From: Portunus trituberculatus
Lineage: Eukaryota; Arthropoda; Malacostraca; Decapoda; Portunidae
Reading direction: 5' to 3'
Assembly (NCBI RefSeq): GCF_017591435.1
Contig: NC_059294.1
Coordinates: 15,189,378-15,253,377, forward strand
Length of the DNA: 64,000 nucleotides
Shown here: in pieces, positions 39,591-51,809 of the stretch
Layout of the letters: each line of letters opens with the position of its first letter
How positions within the stretch are numbered: the stretch's first letter is position 1
Made by a program: the position numbers and the translations under genes
Notes under the pieces: generated by a model
What the model saw: only the letters and a program-made list of their open reading frames with translations
Database searches by the model: none
Told to the model about the DNA's origin: nothing

Positions 39591-42500
39591 ACAGACAGAG
39601 CTGGTGGTCTAGGTGATAACAAGTTAAAAGAACTAAGAAATGAATGGCAACAGGAGCAAGAAGAGGAAAAAGTCAAATTTTCAGAAGTGGTAAGGAGACA
39701 AATTCAGGAGAACACAAAAGTCACTGTAATAGAAGTTATCAAGGAAAAGGAAGATTTGGTGCAGGATGCAGTGGACAAGAAAAAAAGCTTCGTGATTTAT
39801 GGGATGAGGGAAAAGAAAAATTCAAATAAATTCACGAGAGCATGTGAAGAAAGGGAAATGGCCAAAACTGTCATCAAACAAGTACAAGACAGTACAATAC
39901 AAGAACTTGACCTGGAGGTGGAGGAAGTGATTAGGTTGGGAAGATACAGTAAAGGGGGTAGGAGACCAATGAAGGTGAAAATGAGATCTCAAGTGGCTGT
40001 AGAGGAAATTATGGCTAGAAAAGGGAAGCTGGCTGATGATGTTGATCACAAGGAAATATGGATAAAAAGAGATATGAACTTAGAGGAAATGGAAAAGGAG
40101 AAAGTGCTAAGAAGTTAAGCTAAAGAAAAAAATGAGAAAAGGACAGAGATAGAGGAGAAGAATTTTTACTGGAGGGTTCTGGATATGAGACTAAAGAAGT
40201 GGTACCTAAGGAAAAAAAGAGGAGGTTGTGGAGGAGGCAAGAAATTAAGAGTGACTTATACTAACATACATGGGTTGTTATCAAGCATATTGGAAGTTCG
40301 AGATTATTTGAAAGAGAAAAAGCTGGATGTAATGTGCACCGTTGAAACAAATCTGAAAAAAAGAGATCCATGTCAACTTTAAAGAGGAGGGATATAATAC
40401 CTGGAGGAGGGACAGGAAGGATAAAGGTGGAGGAGGAGTGCTAATAATAGTTTGTGATAATATATGTGTGGAGGATGTGCAATATGGTGAGGACAAAGTG
40501 GAAGTAATGGGAGTAACAATCAGAACAGAAGATTTGAAAAAAAGAAAAATTATAGTTACATATGTTCCACCAAGGACTAATACATGGGGATCAGAAGAGC
40601 ATAAAGATATGCAAAGAGAGGTGATAACATGATAAGAAGAGATAGAATACTCTTAGTTGGTGACTTTAACTGTAAAAGAATTAACTGGAGAGAGATGGAA
40701 GTAATAGATAATGCTGGGCAGTGGAATGAGAAAGTGTTACAGTTGACTGCGGTTAATACAATGGACCAGTGGGTAGAGGAGTCAACAAGGTACAGGGGGG
40801 AAAAAGAACCATTGTTGCTAGACCTGTTACATTAGAGATGCAAGTGCAGGAGGAAGATGAGATTAGTTACAAAGAGGACTATAAAGGAGAGAGATTAAAC
40901 TATGCAACAGCAGATTTTGAAAAATTAAGGATTTTTTTTTGCTGGTATTTAGTACAGTAATATTATGTGCAGAAAGACTGTACTAGAGAAATATGATATA
41001 TTCTTACAGAAATACATTGAAGGAGTAAAAAAAATTGTTCCTGTTTATAGAGTTCAGAAAAAAAAATACATGCTTGGGTACAATGCTACTAGATGCATAC
41101 AAGCAAAAAAGACAAAAGATAAAGCATGGAAAAAACTCTTAAAACAGGAAAATGACTATAACAAACGGCAGTACAAAGATGCTAGAAATAAATGTATTAG
41201 ACTAAGGAGAGAGGAAGAAAAAGAGTTTTGAGAAAGATGTAGTGGATAAAAGCAAAGATGAACCCAAATCTTTCTACAAGTTTATAAACGGCAAAACAAA
41301 GAATAAAGAAACGATTAAGAAAATAATTAAAGAAGGTAAGACATATCAAACAGAGAAGGAAATATGTCAAATAATGAATGAGAGTTTCAAAATGGTATTC
41401 ACTGCAGAAGGTGATTTCACAGAACCTAATAGTACATTGGATTTCCAAGGATTACAGGAGATTGCAGTGTACAAAGAGGATATTGGAGGATTACTGGATA
41501 AGTTGGAAGTCAGAAAAGCAATGAGGCCAGATGGTTTATCAGGCTGGGTGTTAAAAGAATGTAAAGAACAATTACTGGGATCCAATTTGGGAAATAATTA
41601 AAAGTTCAATAAATGAAGGGAAAGTTCCACCAGAGTGGAAGAAAGCCAACATAATACTGCAACTAAACCACTAAACTACAGACCAGTGTCACTTACAAGT
41701 GCCTTGGAGAAGTTATGTGAAATAATTATAAGAAAAAAAATGGGTTAAATTTCTAGAAGAGAAGCAAGTCATATCGAACAGATAATTTGGGTTCAGGACA
41801 GGGCGGTCATGTGTATCGAACTTATTAAGCTTCTACTCGAGAGTTATTGCAGGACTTGAAAACAGAGATGGATGGGTAGACACAGTATACCTGGACATTA
41901 AAAATGCTTTTGATTAAGTCCCGCGCACAGAAGACTTCTATGGAAACTAGAGTACATAGGAGGACTGCGTGGAGCCTTGCTCGAATGGACAAGAGATTAT
42001 TTGAAGGATAGGGAAATGAGAACTGTGATCAGAGATACATATTCATCTTGGGAATGCCACAAGGGTCAGTGTTAGTCCCCATTATTTTCAAGTTTATGTA
42101 AATGACTCACATTGGGATGAAGTTATATAAATTCGCTGATGATGCAAAATTACTAAGAGTTATCAAAACCAGAGAGGACTGTCTGCTGTTGCAGGAAGAT
42201 TTAAACAAGATCTATGAATGGAGCAAGAAGTGGAAATTGGAGTTTAATGCCAAGAAATGCCACATAATGGAACTAGGAAAGAATAAGAGAAGACCAGTAT
42301 GGAACTATTTGATGGGAGAGGAGCAAATAACAAAGACTAAAGAGGAAAAAGATCTTGGAGTGATCTTACAAGAAAATCTGAGCCCTGATAAACACATAAG
42401 GAAGATATTTGGACTATCATATAAGATGTTGACTAATATAAGAGTGGCATTTCAGTACATGGATAAAGATATGATGAAAAAAATCATCACAAGCATGATA

Positions 42501-42981
42501 TGCCCAAGACTGGAATATGCAGCAGTGGTGTGGTCTCCGAGCTCTAAAAAGGATATAAGAAAATTGGAAAGGATACAGAAGATTACTACAAAGATGGTGG
42601 CAGAATTAAAGGACCTCGCATATGAAGAACGACTTTAGGAAATAGGACTGCCAACCTTACAAGATAGAAGAGAACATGGGGACCTAATGACAATGTATAA
42701 GATAGTAAATGATATTGAAAAGATAGACAAAGAAGACCTGGTGCTGTTGATGGAAGATTGAAGGACAAGAGGACATGAAAAGGTCAGGATGAGGCCATGT
42801 GTGAAGGATATTGGAAAATACAGTTTTTCACACAGAGTGGTGAAAAAATGGAATGCATTGGATAATGGAATTGTCACAGCACATAGTGTGCATAACTTTA
42901 AAGAAAAACTAGATAAATGGAGATATGGAAACAGGACACTATGAGCCCCGCTCGAACCCTGTACAATACAACTAGGTAAAT
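39591..42981 (+). pseudogene. CR1-like retrotransposon P, copy P3 (ORF1 and ORF2)
   Basis: Begins abruptly in ORF1 (NKLKELRNEWQQEQEEEKVK in shifted frame, then the 39687-40118 frame with SFVIYGMREKKNSNKFTRAC, EVEEVIRLGRYSKGGRRPMK, IWIKRDMNLEEMEKEKVLRS). ORF2 follows: TYTNIHGLLSSILEVRDYLK, CTVETNL, LLVGDFNCKRINWREMEV (intact GDFN box), RT entry KAMRPDGLSGW, YKFADDAKLLRVIKT (FADD intact), LEFNAKKCHIMELG, KEEKDLGVILQENLS, RLEYAAVVWSPSSKKDIRKL. The SDH box region at about 40825 carries a deletion. The 3' end is CAACTAGGTAAATAC followed by (AC)n. It is the most complete P copy, but has many frame breaks. Confidence 0.82.
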
Positions 42982-43020
42982 ACACACACACACACACACA
43001 ATCATCATCATCATCATCAT
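42982..43020. repeat. (AC)n then (ATC)n tail between P3 and P4
   Basis: Nineteen bases of AC repeat followed by about 20 bases of ATC repeat, which run directly into P4. Confidence 0.95.
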
Positions 43021-45213
43021 ACAATACCTTAGTCCAATGGGAAGAAGTGATCATGTGACATTAGAGATGCAAATTCAAGAGGAAAATGGGATAAGTTTCA
43101 GAGATGACTACAAAGAGAGATTAAATTATGCAATAGTGGATTTTGAAAAATTAAGGATCTATTTTTTTTATATTGAATGGAGAAACATTATGTACAGAAA
43201 GACAATAGTACAAGGGAAATATGAAATATTCTTACAGAAATATAATGAAGGAGTAAAAAATTTGTACCTGTTTATAGAGTTCAGAAAAAAATAATACATG
43301 CTTGGTACAATGCTTGATGCATACAAGATAAAGCGTGGAAGAAACTCATAAAACAGAAAAATTACTATAAGAGACGGCAGTACAAGGATGCCAGAAATTA
43401 ATATATTAGAGTAAGGAGAGAGGAAGAGAGTAACTTTGAGAAAGATGTGGTGAATAAAAGTAATGACAAAACAAAACTTTTCAACTAGTTTATAAATGGT
43501 AAAACAAAGAGCAAGAAAACAATTATAAAAAATAATTAAAGAAGGGAAAACATACTAAACAGAGAAATAATGAATGAGAGCTTCAAAACAGTGTTTACTG
43601 CAGAAGAAGGTTTCACAGAACCTAATATGACTTTGCATTGCCAAGGATTACAGATCACAGTGCACAAAGAGAATACTGAAGATTATTGGATAAGTTGGAT
43701 GTCAGAAAACCATTGGGGCCAGATGGCGTATCAAGCTGGATGTTGAAAGAATGTAAAGAACAACTACTGAATCTAGTTTGGGAAATAATTACAAGTTCAA
43801 TAAATGAAGGGAAAGTCCGACTACAATGGAAGAGATCCAACGTAATTTTGATATTTAAAGGAGGAAGTGCAACTGAACCACTAAACTATACACCAGTGTC
43901 ACTTGCAAGTGTCTTGGGGAAGTTATGAGAAATAATTATCAAAGAAAAATGGGTTAAATTTCTAGAAGAGTAGCAAGTCATATCGAACAGACAAATAGGG
44001 TTCAGGACAGGGAGGTCATGTGTATCAAACTTATTAAGCTTCTACTCGAGAGTTATTGCAGGTCTGGATAACAGAGATGGATGGGTGGACACAGTATACC
44101 TGGATATTAAAAAGGCTTTTGATAGAGTCCCTCATGGAAGACTACTTTGGAAACTAGAGAACATAGGAGAATTGCAAGGAACTTTGGTAGATTGGATAAG
44201 AGATTATTTAAAGGACAGGGAAATGAGAACTGTGATCAGAGATACATACTCATCTTGGGGTAAAGTAACTAGCGGAGTGCCACAAGGGTCAGTATTAGCC
44301 CTCATTATGTTTCATATTTAATGTAAACAACATTCACATTGGGGTAAACAGTTATATAAATTTATTTGCTGATGATGCAAAGCTGCTAAGAGTTATCAAA
44401 ACTAGAGAGGACTGTCTGCTATTGCAGGAAGATATAAATAAGATCTGTGAGTGGAGCAGGAAGTGGAAATTGGAGTTTAATGCCAAGAAATGTCACGTAG
44501 TGGAACTAGGAAAGAGTAAAGAAGACCAGTATGGAACTATTTGATGGAAGAGAAACATATAATGAAGACTTAAGAGGAAAAAGATCTGGGAGTGATCATA
44601 CAAGAAAATCTGAACCCCCAAAAACACATAAGCAAGATATTTGGATTATCATATAAAATGTTGACTAATATAAGAGTGGCATTTCAATACATGGACAAAG
44701 ATATGATGAAAAAAATCATCACAAGCATAATACGTCCAAGGCTGGAATATGCAGCAGTGGTATGGTGTCTGAGCTCTAAAAAGAATATAAGTAAATTGGA
44801 AAGGATGGAAAAGATTGCTACAAAGATGGTGCCAGAATTAAAGGACCTAACATTTGAAGAACGACTTAAGGAAATGGGACTGCCAACCTTACAAGATAGA
44901 AGAGAACATGGGGACCTAATAACAATGTACAAGATAGTCAATGGCATTGAAAAGATATACAAAGAAGACCTGGTGCTGTTGACATAAGAAGATGGAAGGA
45001 CAAGAGGACATGAAAAAAAGATCAGGATGAGGCAGTGTGTGAAGGATAGAAAATATAGTTTTCCACACAAAACGGTGGAAAAGTGGAATGTATTGGATAA
45101 TAAAATTGTTTCAGCACATGATGTGCATAACTTTAAGGAAAAATTAGATAAATGGAGACATGGAGACGGTACACTATGAGCCCCACTCGAACCCTGTACA
45201 ATACAACTATGTA
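43021..45213 (+). pseudogene. CR1-like retrotransposon P, copy P4 (5'-truncated)
   Basis: Starts at the last endonuclease motif (YLSPMGRSDHVTLEMQIQEE). The linker and RT follow: KPLGPDGVSSWMLKECKEQL, LNYTPVSLASVLGKL, VYLDIKKAFDRVPHGRLLWK (catalytic Asp intact, clean frame 44085-44321), SGVPQGSVLALIMF, NLFADDAKLLRV (FADD intact). The C-terminal frame 44592-44987 contains RLEYAAVVWCLSSKKNISKL and FEERLKEMGLPTLQDRREH. The 3' end GTACAATACAACTATGTAAAC is followed by a short AC run at 45214. Frameshifts occur near 43700 and 44520. Confidence 0.82.
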
Positions 45214-45225
45214 AACACACACACA

Positions 45226-46096
45226 TCTTGTTTTTTATATTCTGTTGTTAATTCGCTTGACCTCAAAAGTGACACTAGCATTGTTCTGAAATTGCTCACA
45301 TTATTGGTTGTATCAAGACTCTTATGCACATATCTGTTGCAATTATTCACTGGATTGAATAAAAAAAAAATAAAAAAATTGTTAACCATTGTTATTTACG
45401 AACTATATTTTTGTTATAAAAAAAAATCATTTATAACACTCCTAGTACAGTGTTGTCATTTCATCAACAGAAGGAAATCTTTGGTAAGAGATTTAATGAG
45501 CACTTTTTTCTTACCAATTATTGTACATTACTTAGTTTTTTTTTTTTTTTTGAGTTTTGTATTTGATTGTATTAGAAAGACTAACTTTGTTTATGTTTGT
45601 TATGCATCTTCTGTAGAAGGTCATATTCATTGCATTTTACGAGAAATATTTTGGCTTAAAAATGTAAACAATTCACATACATGTTTATTGAAAGTGCAGA
45701 TTAAGGACATTTAATTGAGTATCATGAATCAGCTTTAATACTGTCCATTTGGGTGCTGTTTGTTGCTTGTGATTCTCTTGTATGAAACTGAAGGACACAC
45801 CTTCAAGCCAGACTGGAGTGGTGGGAGGAGGACCAGATGCAATATATGTATTGTAAATGCCATACTTATGGAAAATGTTGGGAGTTTCTGTATATAGTAA
45901 ACAAATGAATAAGGCAATGCTACACAAAAGAATTTCTTAATTGCATTTAATTTCAGTATTATTCTGTATACATTTTCCAACACTTATGTCCAGTATCGTC
46001 AGACAAGTAATGCAGTAAAAGATCTTGGAAATACCTTCATCTTAATGGAGCTGCTGTTTATTATAAAATATTTTGGGAATGATAAAACTCAGTGTT

Positions 46097-46100
<4 letters not shown>
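45226..46100. other. No gene recognised
   Basis: AT-rich with poly-T/poly-A tracts. An open frame of 184 codons at 45160-45714 is compositionally hydrophobic, starts inside the P4 3' UTR and has no recognisable domain, so it is not called. Confidence 0.35.

Positions 46101-46178
<78 letters not shown>
46101..46178. repeat. (TA)n microsatellite, 78 bp
   Basis: Pure TA dinucleotides. Confidence 0.97.
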
Positions 46179-46183
<5 letters not shown>

Positions 46184-46461
46184 CGTGTAACAATAGTAAA
46201 GTTGGGTTTATGATAATGATCTGCAAAATGTAATATATTAAAAATTGCCTTTATAGTTAAATAAAAAAGAAAAAAAAAACCTCACCATGCTGCTCTCAGT
46301 TTTCTGCAGAACATAAAGAAGTTGCAGTTGTTACTAAACCACTAAGGAAAATTATGTCCAAATTTATATTTTGGCATGGAACAGAGTGAGAGCCTGACAA
46401 TAGCTATGTTGAAGAGTGAAACAGGTTGGGGCTACACTGCCTGAGCCAGGGAACACATGGA

Positions 46462-46790
46462 TGGCACTGTGCTGTACACAAATGGCACTGTACTAGATTA
46501 GAATAGTTCTGTACCTTGCACATGTACTATGTACCAGTGATGTATCAGAACAAGTGGCACTTTCCCTGGGATATACCTGGCACAAATTAAACTACCTGTA
46601 ATGTACATACCTGGCACTATAGAAACTACCTTTGGTGTACCTGGCAGGTGATGTTTTACCTGGAATGTATCTAATATTAATGGCACTTGTACCTTAATGT
46701 ACTTCATACAAGTAGTATAGTACTTTGTACAAATCACATAAGATATAAATGACACCAGATCAGACACATGAGTACCACACCAAGTGGCAT
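46462..46790. repeat. Degenerate TGGCAC-rich minisatellite
   Basis: TGGCA(C/G/T) recurs at 46462, 46483, 46555, 46578, 46612, 46642, 46681 and 46785, mostly preceded by GTACC/ATACC and separated by 20-70 bp. It looks like a decayed short tandem array. Confidence 0.4.
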
Positions 46791-47580
46791 AGAATCATGG
46801 CCAACCTAATCTTCAAACCTTGAGAGGTGAACTAAAGGAGAAGACAGAAGACATTGATGAATGGTGTGGCTGGGCTCTCTGCAGTGAGTAACAGGTGTTC
46901 TCATTTTCATGTTGACAGAAAGTACTGTCTGGCAAATTACCTGTTTTTAAATGTTATCTAATTTTCCCAGCTTGATTTTAATGCATCATTGTTTGTGCTG
47001 TACAGGATTGAGGTCTCTTGAAATTTGGGTTTCATTGAATTACATTTTCCAAACATACATTCACATGACATTTTTCATTCATTCATGTAATATACACATA
47101 CTGATTACTGATCTCAGTAGTGTCATTCCTTTCATTCTGTAACAATTTATTCCTCAATATACATCACTGATTTTTAGTATGTATTGTTTTTTTTTTTTTT
47201 TTTTTTTATACATTAGTAGAATCGTAAACATCATAAATGGCATTATTGCTGTTGTGTGTAACTAAACTTCATTCTAAAGTTAAAATTGGTTTTCTATCAT
47301 AACAGCTGTGTTTTTGTTGGTACTATTTGCTTAACTTTTTTTTATACAACTTTTGCTTTCCAGTTAAAACATTTCAATAATTGGATTTTACCTAATAGGT
47401 TATGAAATTGTGAATTTGCCATTACAGCAAGAATAAGTATACTACTACCTTGATTCTTGTTTTGTTTAATCACAAGCCTCACCTTTGTTATGTATGAGTA
47501 ATTTGCTTACCTGTTTCTTGCTCTCCTTTAGACACAGTGATAAAAATAAATCTTTAAGTTAAAAGAAATTAAAAGAAAAA
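46791..47580. other. No gene recognised
   Basis: AT-rich with a poly-T tract at about 47188-47208; nothing supportable. Confidence 0.4.
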
Positions 47581-47582
47581 TA

Positions 47583-48255
47583 CAGTGAATCTGCTTAGCA
47601 TCAGACTAAGGTACAATAATCCTGACATTGACAAAATTAATTAATGAATGCATTTGAAAGTAGCACCATGCTCTCCAATCTTTTTTTTTTTTTTTTTTTT
47701 ACACAACTACAGTTTAGCTTATTCAGTAATTCAGTAACCACCATTTACTACATGGCTTGCAGAATCATTTTTAGAATTTCTTTAACTCGGTTGTACACCC
47801 TGCTACAACACGTAATGCAAACTACTTAGTGACCTTGGCTTTCTCATTCATACTTCTGTCTTAGGATATTCTCTACTGCATTTTCTCACCTTAAACTCTG
47901 CATACTGCTGAGCTTTAGGTAGGCATTTGCATTTGCTCGTGGTGTTATCTTTCCTATTTTGTCTTTTTATTGTTTCATTGTGGTTTCTATTCATACACTA
48001 AGTAAAAAGGCTTCCAGATTACATATGAAAGGGAACAAAGAAAATAATTGCACACATTATCTTTTCTTCAGTTTCTTTACCATAGTCATTTATTGAGTTC
48101 AGATTTGCTAGAAAATCTTTTGCATTGCAGACTCACGCTAGTACTGTAAGATGTGTTTTTTTTTTTTTTTTTTTTTCCTCTTACTTCCAACCATCACCAC
48201 CATCAGAAAACAAAGAAAAAAAAGTCAGACAGTCTGGTACTTTGGAGATTCACTG
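47583..48255. mobile_element. TA-flanked TIR element, pogo/mariner-like, 673 bp
   Basis: Left end CAGTGAATCTGCTTAGCATC and right end (inverse of CAGTGAATCTCCAAAGTACC) are imperfect inverted repeats; both continue to a CAGACT block. TA dinucleotides lie at 47581-47582 and 48256-48257. No coding capacity; two poly-T tracts inside. Confidence 0.65.
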
Positions 48256-48519
48256 TACTTTTAGTACGAATTATAATTTATTATTAAATAATTGTCAACA
48301 AAATTTACCATCTTATCTATTCAGCTTTAGTTTGCTTTTCATAAGGATATCAGCACTCTAGATATTGTGACTTGTAACATACCTTTACCCACTCATCTTG
48401 TGGCTCAAGAAAAAATAATATAGTTAACCTAGTAAATTACTGTGTGCACATAATCCTGAACATTAATTTATTCAATCCTGTACAGCAAAGAACTTGGTCG
48501 AGCTTCCTGTTAAACAAAC

Positions 48520-48693
48520 GTGTGTGTGTGTGTGTGTGATTATAGAGGTTAAGTTTGTATATATTTGTGTTTATTATTGTTTATAGTAATTGAGTTTTGA
48601 TCGGTTTCCTAGATAAAGTAAACAGGATTTATAAATGATAATATTTTTCCTGTCTGTATATACTCTTTTTTTTAGTGAAGGTGTGTGTGTGTG

Positions 48694-48754
<61 letters not shown>
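48520..48754. repeat. Short (GT)n runs and a (GA)n run
   Basis: GT repeats at 48520-48538 and 48681-48694, and a 58 bp GA repeat at 48697-48754, separated by unremarkable AT-rich sequence. Confidence 0.9.
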
Positions 48755-48757
<3 letters not shown>

Positions 48758-49095
48758 CAAATCATGAATGTGCAGGTTAGATGTATGTGCACTTAGTGTT
48801 AATGTCTAATGTGTAGGATGGTAAATTTCTATGTAAAATGCATGGGGATACAGTGTGGTTGTTCAGCCATGGTCTTGGGTATCCTTATGTTTGACTGCAA
48901 TTACCATATGTTCATTCTTTTTTAAATAAGAACTTGGAACTTACACAATTATTTTTTTTGGTTAAATTTTGATTTTTCACAACACACTCACACTATTGTC
49001 TTGATTAAAGAGGAGAGTAAATTGTGCACTCATCGGTGAAAACCCATAGCACCTTAAGTTTGGAGTGAAATTCAGCCTGCTCATGAGCTGGTAAG

Positions 49096-49097
<2 letters not shown>

Positions 49098-49158
<61 letters not shown>
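49098..49158. repeat. (GT)n microsatellite, 61 bp
   Basis: Pure GT dinucleotides. Confidence 0.97.
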
Positions 49159-49160
<2 letters not shown>

Positions 49161-50137
49161 CTGTTTGTACAGATGTTAGTACAATAAAAAATAATAAAGA
49201 AAGAAAAGGTAGATATTCCATTCCAGTGAATGATTGGTGCACTACCAGAATGTTATGAAATTTTTTATTGACATGAAATTATTTCAAGTGTTCATAACCA
49301 GATCAACCAGTATTCAGACAGTACAGTATATTATAAAAGGAAGAAACATGGATCTGTAGTGACACAGCTGTCGCCACATTCATGCTACTACCTCTTCAAC
49401 CTGTCTCACCCCACCTAACTGCAGGAAAAGCATTTTGAAACAGTAACACTGGTTACAATCAATATTCACCTTTGGATTTACCAGGAATACAAATTACAGT
49501 ATGTATAGTTATGAGCCACCTTATCTGTACATTTACAGGTTGCCCAGCCACACTCCCACAGCCATTGCCATGCACCACACTCCATCACCTGTCTTGTGAG
49601 ATTAAGAAAGAAGGCCTATCACATATGGGACTTGGCCCTGGAAATGCTGCAGCACTCTTACAATACACTGTGTGAGCCATAATTGGTGACCGTAAGCAGT
49701 GCATAGCAGTGTGTAGCATAGCTGCACTGCTGCCAGACACCATAGCACTGGTCCTTGGGACCCCAGGCACTGGTGATTCCTTCATCCATTGCAACAGCAG
49801 CTGGTCCCAACTGCTCTGGTCCTTGTGTGCATCAGTCCCACCACTGGTGGGGCCAATGGCATACATCCCTGCCCTACCTACATGCACCTTAATGTGCATA
49901 TAAAAGAGCAAACATTACTGCCCTTACACACTCGTGCACATGCATGCTGGCAGTTGGTCATGCACAGGAGTGAGCTTTAAAACTAGCCCACCATCACTGA
50001 GCACCATGACATCTGCTGGCTTCAGCGCTGTATTCTCACTATCACATCCCGAAGGACATAACAACTTTCATTACAACAAGTACATCTTAAGTGATATAAT
50101 AAAGTATGCTTGAAAGACTAAGGAAAAGACTTGTTGG
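49159..50137. other. No exon recognised; downstream of the minus-strand terminal exon
   Basis: Likely contains the 3' UTR of the minus-strand gene just after its stop at 50138. No clear AATAAA on the minus strand was found close to the stop. Open frames on both strands at 49472-49911 overlap each other and have no domain. Confidence 0.3.
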
Positions 50138-50884
50138 TCATATTTTCCCACTCTTTGTCCTTTGTTCTGAGGGTCTACTAGCACTTCGATATAAGCTGTT
50201 ATTTTCTATCACGTCACTATATAAGGGCGGATGTTGAGGCTCTGCTGGTGGACTACAGGGTAAATCAGAAGACTGTCCAAATGGGTGCGAGAGATCCCCC
50301 TGCACTCCCAAACTCCCCACGTTAATACCTTGGGATTCACTTGGTCCTCCTTGATGACTGGGACTGTGAGTTGAGGGCCCACACGGTACTGACAACATAG
50401 TAATTTCCGCTAAAGTATTGGTGGTTGGACAGTAAGGTATGGGAATATTTTGGTCATGTGAAGGAGAAGGGGAATTTGTTCCCAAGTGTCCTTGGTGTCT
50501 GTTTCTTCGTCGATTTGACTCATGATGGAACGTTTGTGGAGATCTGTCAAATCTGCCCGAAGTGAATGGAGCGAGACAGTTGCGCACTAGTGGATTTCGA
50601 CTACTCCTAGAAGTCTGGCCCTCGTCTCTACCTCCCCAGGTTTGAAGTGATGATGACGACGACGACGACGACGATGAAGATGATGATGATCCTGACACTG
50701 CAGAGTGAGGAGACTGCGCATCTAATGGAGTTGAGTAACGATAGGAGTGTATTCCACTGTGTCCGAGCGCACACTCAGGCTGCGTAGGGAATCCTCCAAC
50801 AGAACACGAATGGTGAGGCCCATTTACATTTACATCAGACAGGGTTTTGTTGGCAGGTGGCTTGATGTACTCCCTTAGTATCTC
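50138..50884 (-). CDS. Terminal exon of an unrecognised protein, Ser-rich with PPxY motif
   Basis: The minus-strand frame is open for about 248 codons from a good acceptor (TTCTTTTGCAG, AG at 50886-50885) to TGA at 50140-50138. It starts EILREYIKPPANKTLSD, then a Gly/Ser/His-rich region, a run of about 14 Ser encoded by mixed TCA/TCG/TCC-type codons, a basic NRRRNRHQGH patch, several Ser-Pro pairs, and near the end PPLYSDVIENN, a PPxY motif that WW-domain proteins bind (30 residues from the C-terminus). The composition suggests a disordered cytoplasmic or regulatory tail. Phase 0 at its start matches the phase-0 end of the exon at 58773-58958. I do not recognise the family. The lack of stops over 750 bp in AT-rich DNA and the splice site support a real exon. 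Confidence 0.6.
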   Translation of the reverse strand, partial: EILREYIKPPANKTLSDVNVNGPHHSCSVGGFPTQPECALGHSGIHSYRYSTPLDAQSPHSAVSGSSSSSSSSSSSSSSLQTWGGRDEGQTSRSSRNPLVRNCLAPFTSGRFDRSPQTFHHESNRRRNRHQGHLGTNSPSPSHDQNIPIPYCPTTNTLAEITMLSVPCGPSTHSPSHQGGPSESQGINVGSLGVQGDLSHPFGQSSDLPCSPPAEPQHPPLYSDVIENNSLYRSASRPSEQRTKSGKI

Positions 50885-51770
50885 CTGCAAAAGAATTTAA
50901 TATATGAGTCATGCAGATATATGTAACAAATTATACTAAACATATAAGCCTTGGAGCAGTAGAATCATAGTATACATTGTCATAACGGTTTTCATGAATT
51001 TCTGGTAGATGTAACAAACGTATACTGTCGATACATGTTCATGTCCTCAGTTTATGATTTGTATTTCTTCAGTGATCAAATTCAGCTCACTATAAACAGC
51101 TGGATTGGTCTGGTATGATACATAGGGAAAGTGTGTGATTCCTTACTGTAGTCAAAGGGCACCAGAAAATAAAATTTATGCTTTGTTGAATTGGAACAAA
51201 TTCCTTGTGTCCCTGTAACTCTGGTAATTAATTAACATTGCACAGAGTGTATCATTATTATCTCTGAATAGTACTAGAGATTATTGAAAGTGTTATGTGC
51301 ACAGTTGCATTTTAAGGATTCATTTAGTCATGGTGTGAAATTTCAATATGGGTGGATGACACACAATAGCTAAGCTAGTCAGATATCCATGGTGGAAAGA
51401 TAATGTCCATACACTGTAATTACCAGCAGTTTTTTCCATCTCAAAATTATGAATCCAAACTCCATGGTTTCACTGTTGCTGTATTGATGAGAAACTTAAG
51501 TGATTCACTGGCAATCAACCTATTTGCTCCTAGCCTCGCCAACTTCATGCCAGCACATACCTTATTATTATGTGTCATTAATTATAAACACTCTTCTTCA
51601 GTAATGTTTATCAGTAAATCACTTGTCCATTAATATTATCAATTTTATTATAGAATATTATTCTCTTATATTCCACAACATGTAGAAGTCAATAATGAAC
51701 AATTCACAATTTTACCAAGAAATATTCATCAAACCAGAAAAGCTACAAAATGCATACGTGAGTAGATCAC

Positions 51771-51775
<5 letters not shown>
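50885..51775. other. Intron sequence, proximal part
   Basis: Between the terminal exon acceptor and the first (GA)n tract. No exon or repeat recognised. Confidence 0.45.

Positions 51776-51805
<30 letters not shown>
51776..51805. repeat. (GA)n microsatellite, 30 bp
   Basis: Pure GA run directly abutting retrotransposon fragment E1. Confidence 0.95.

Positions 51806-51809
<4 letters not shown>

Noticed and set aside
45160..45714. 184-codon plus-strand open frame
   Set aside because: Begins in the 3' UTR of element P4, is AT-driven and hydrophobic, and shows no domain.
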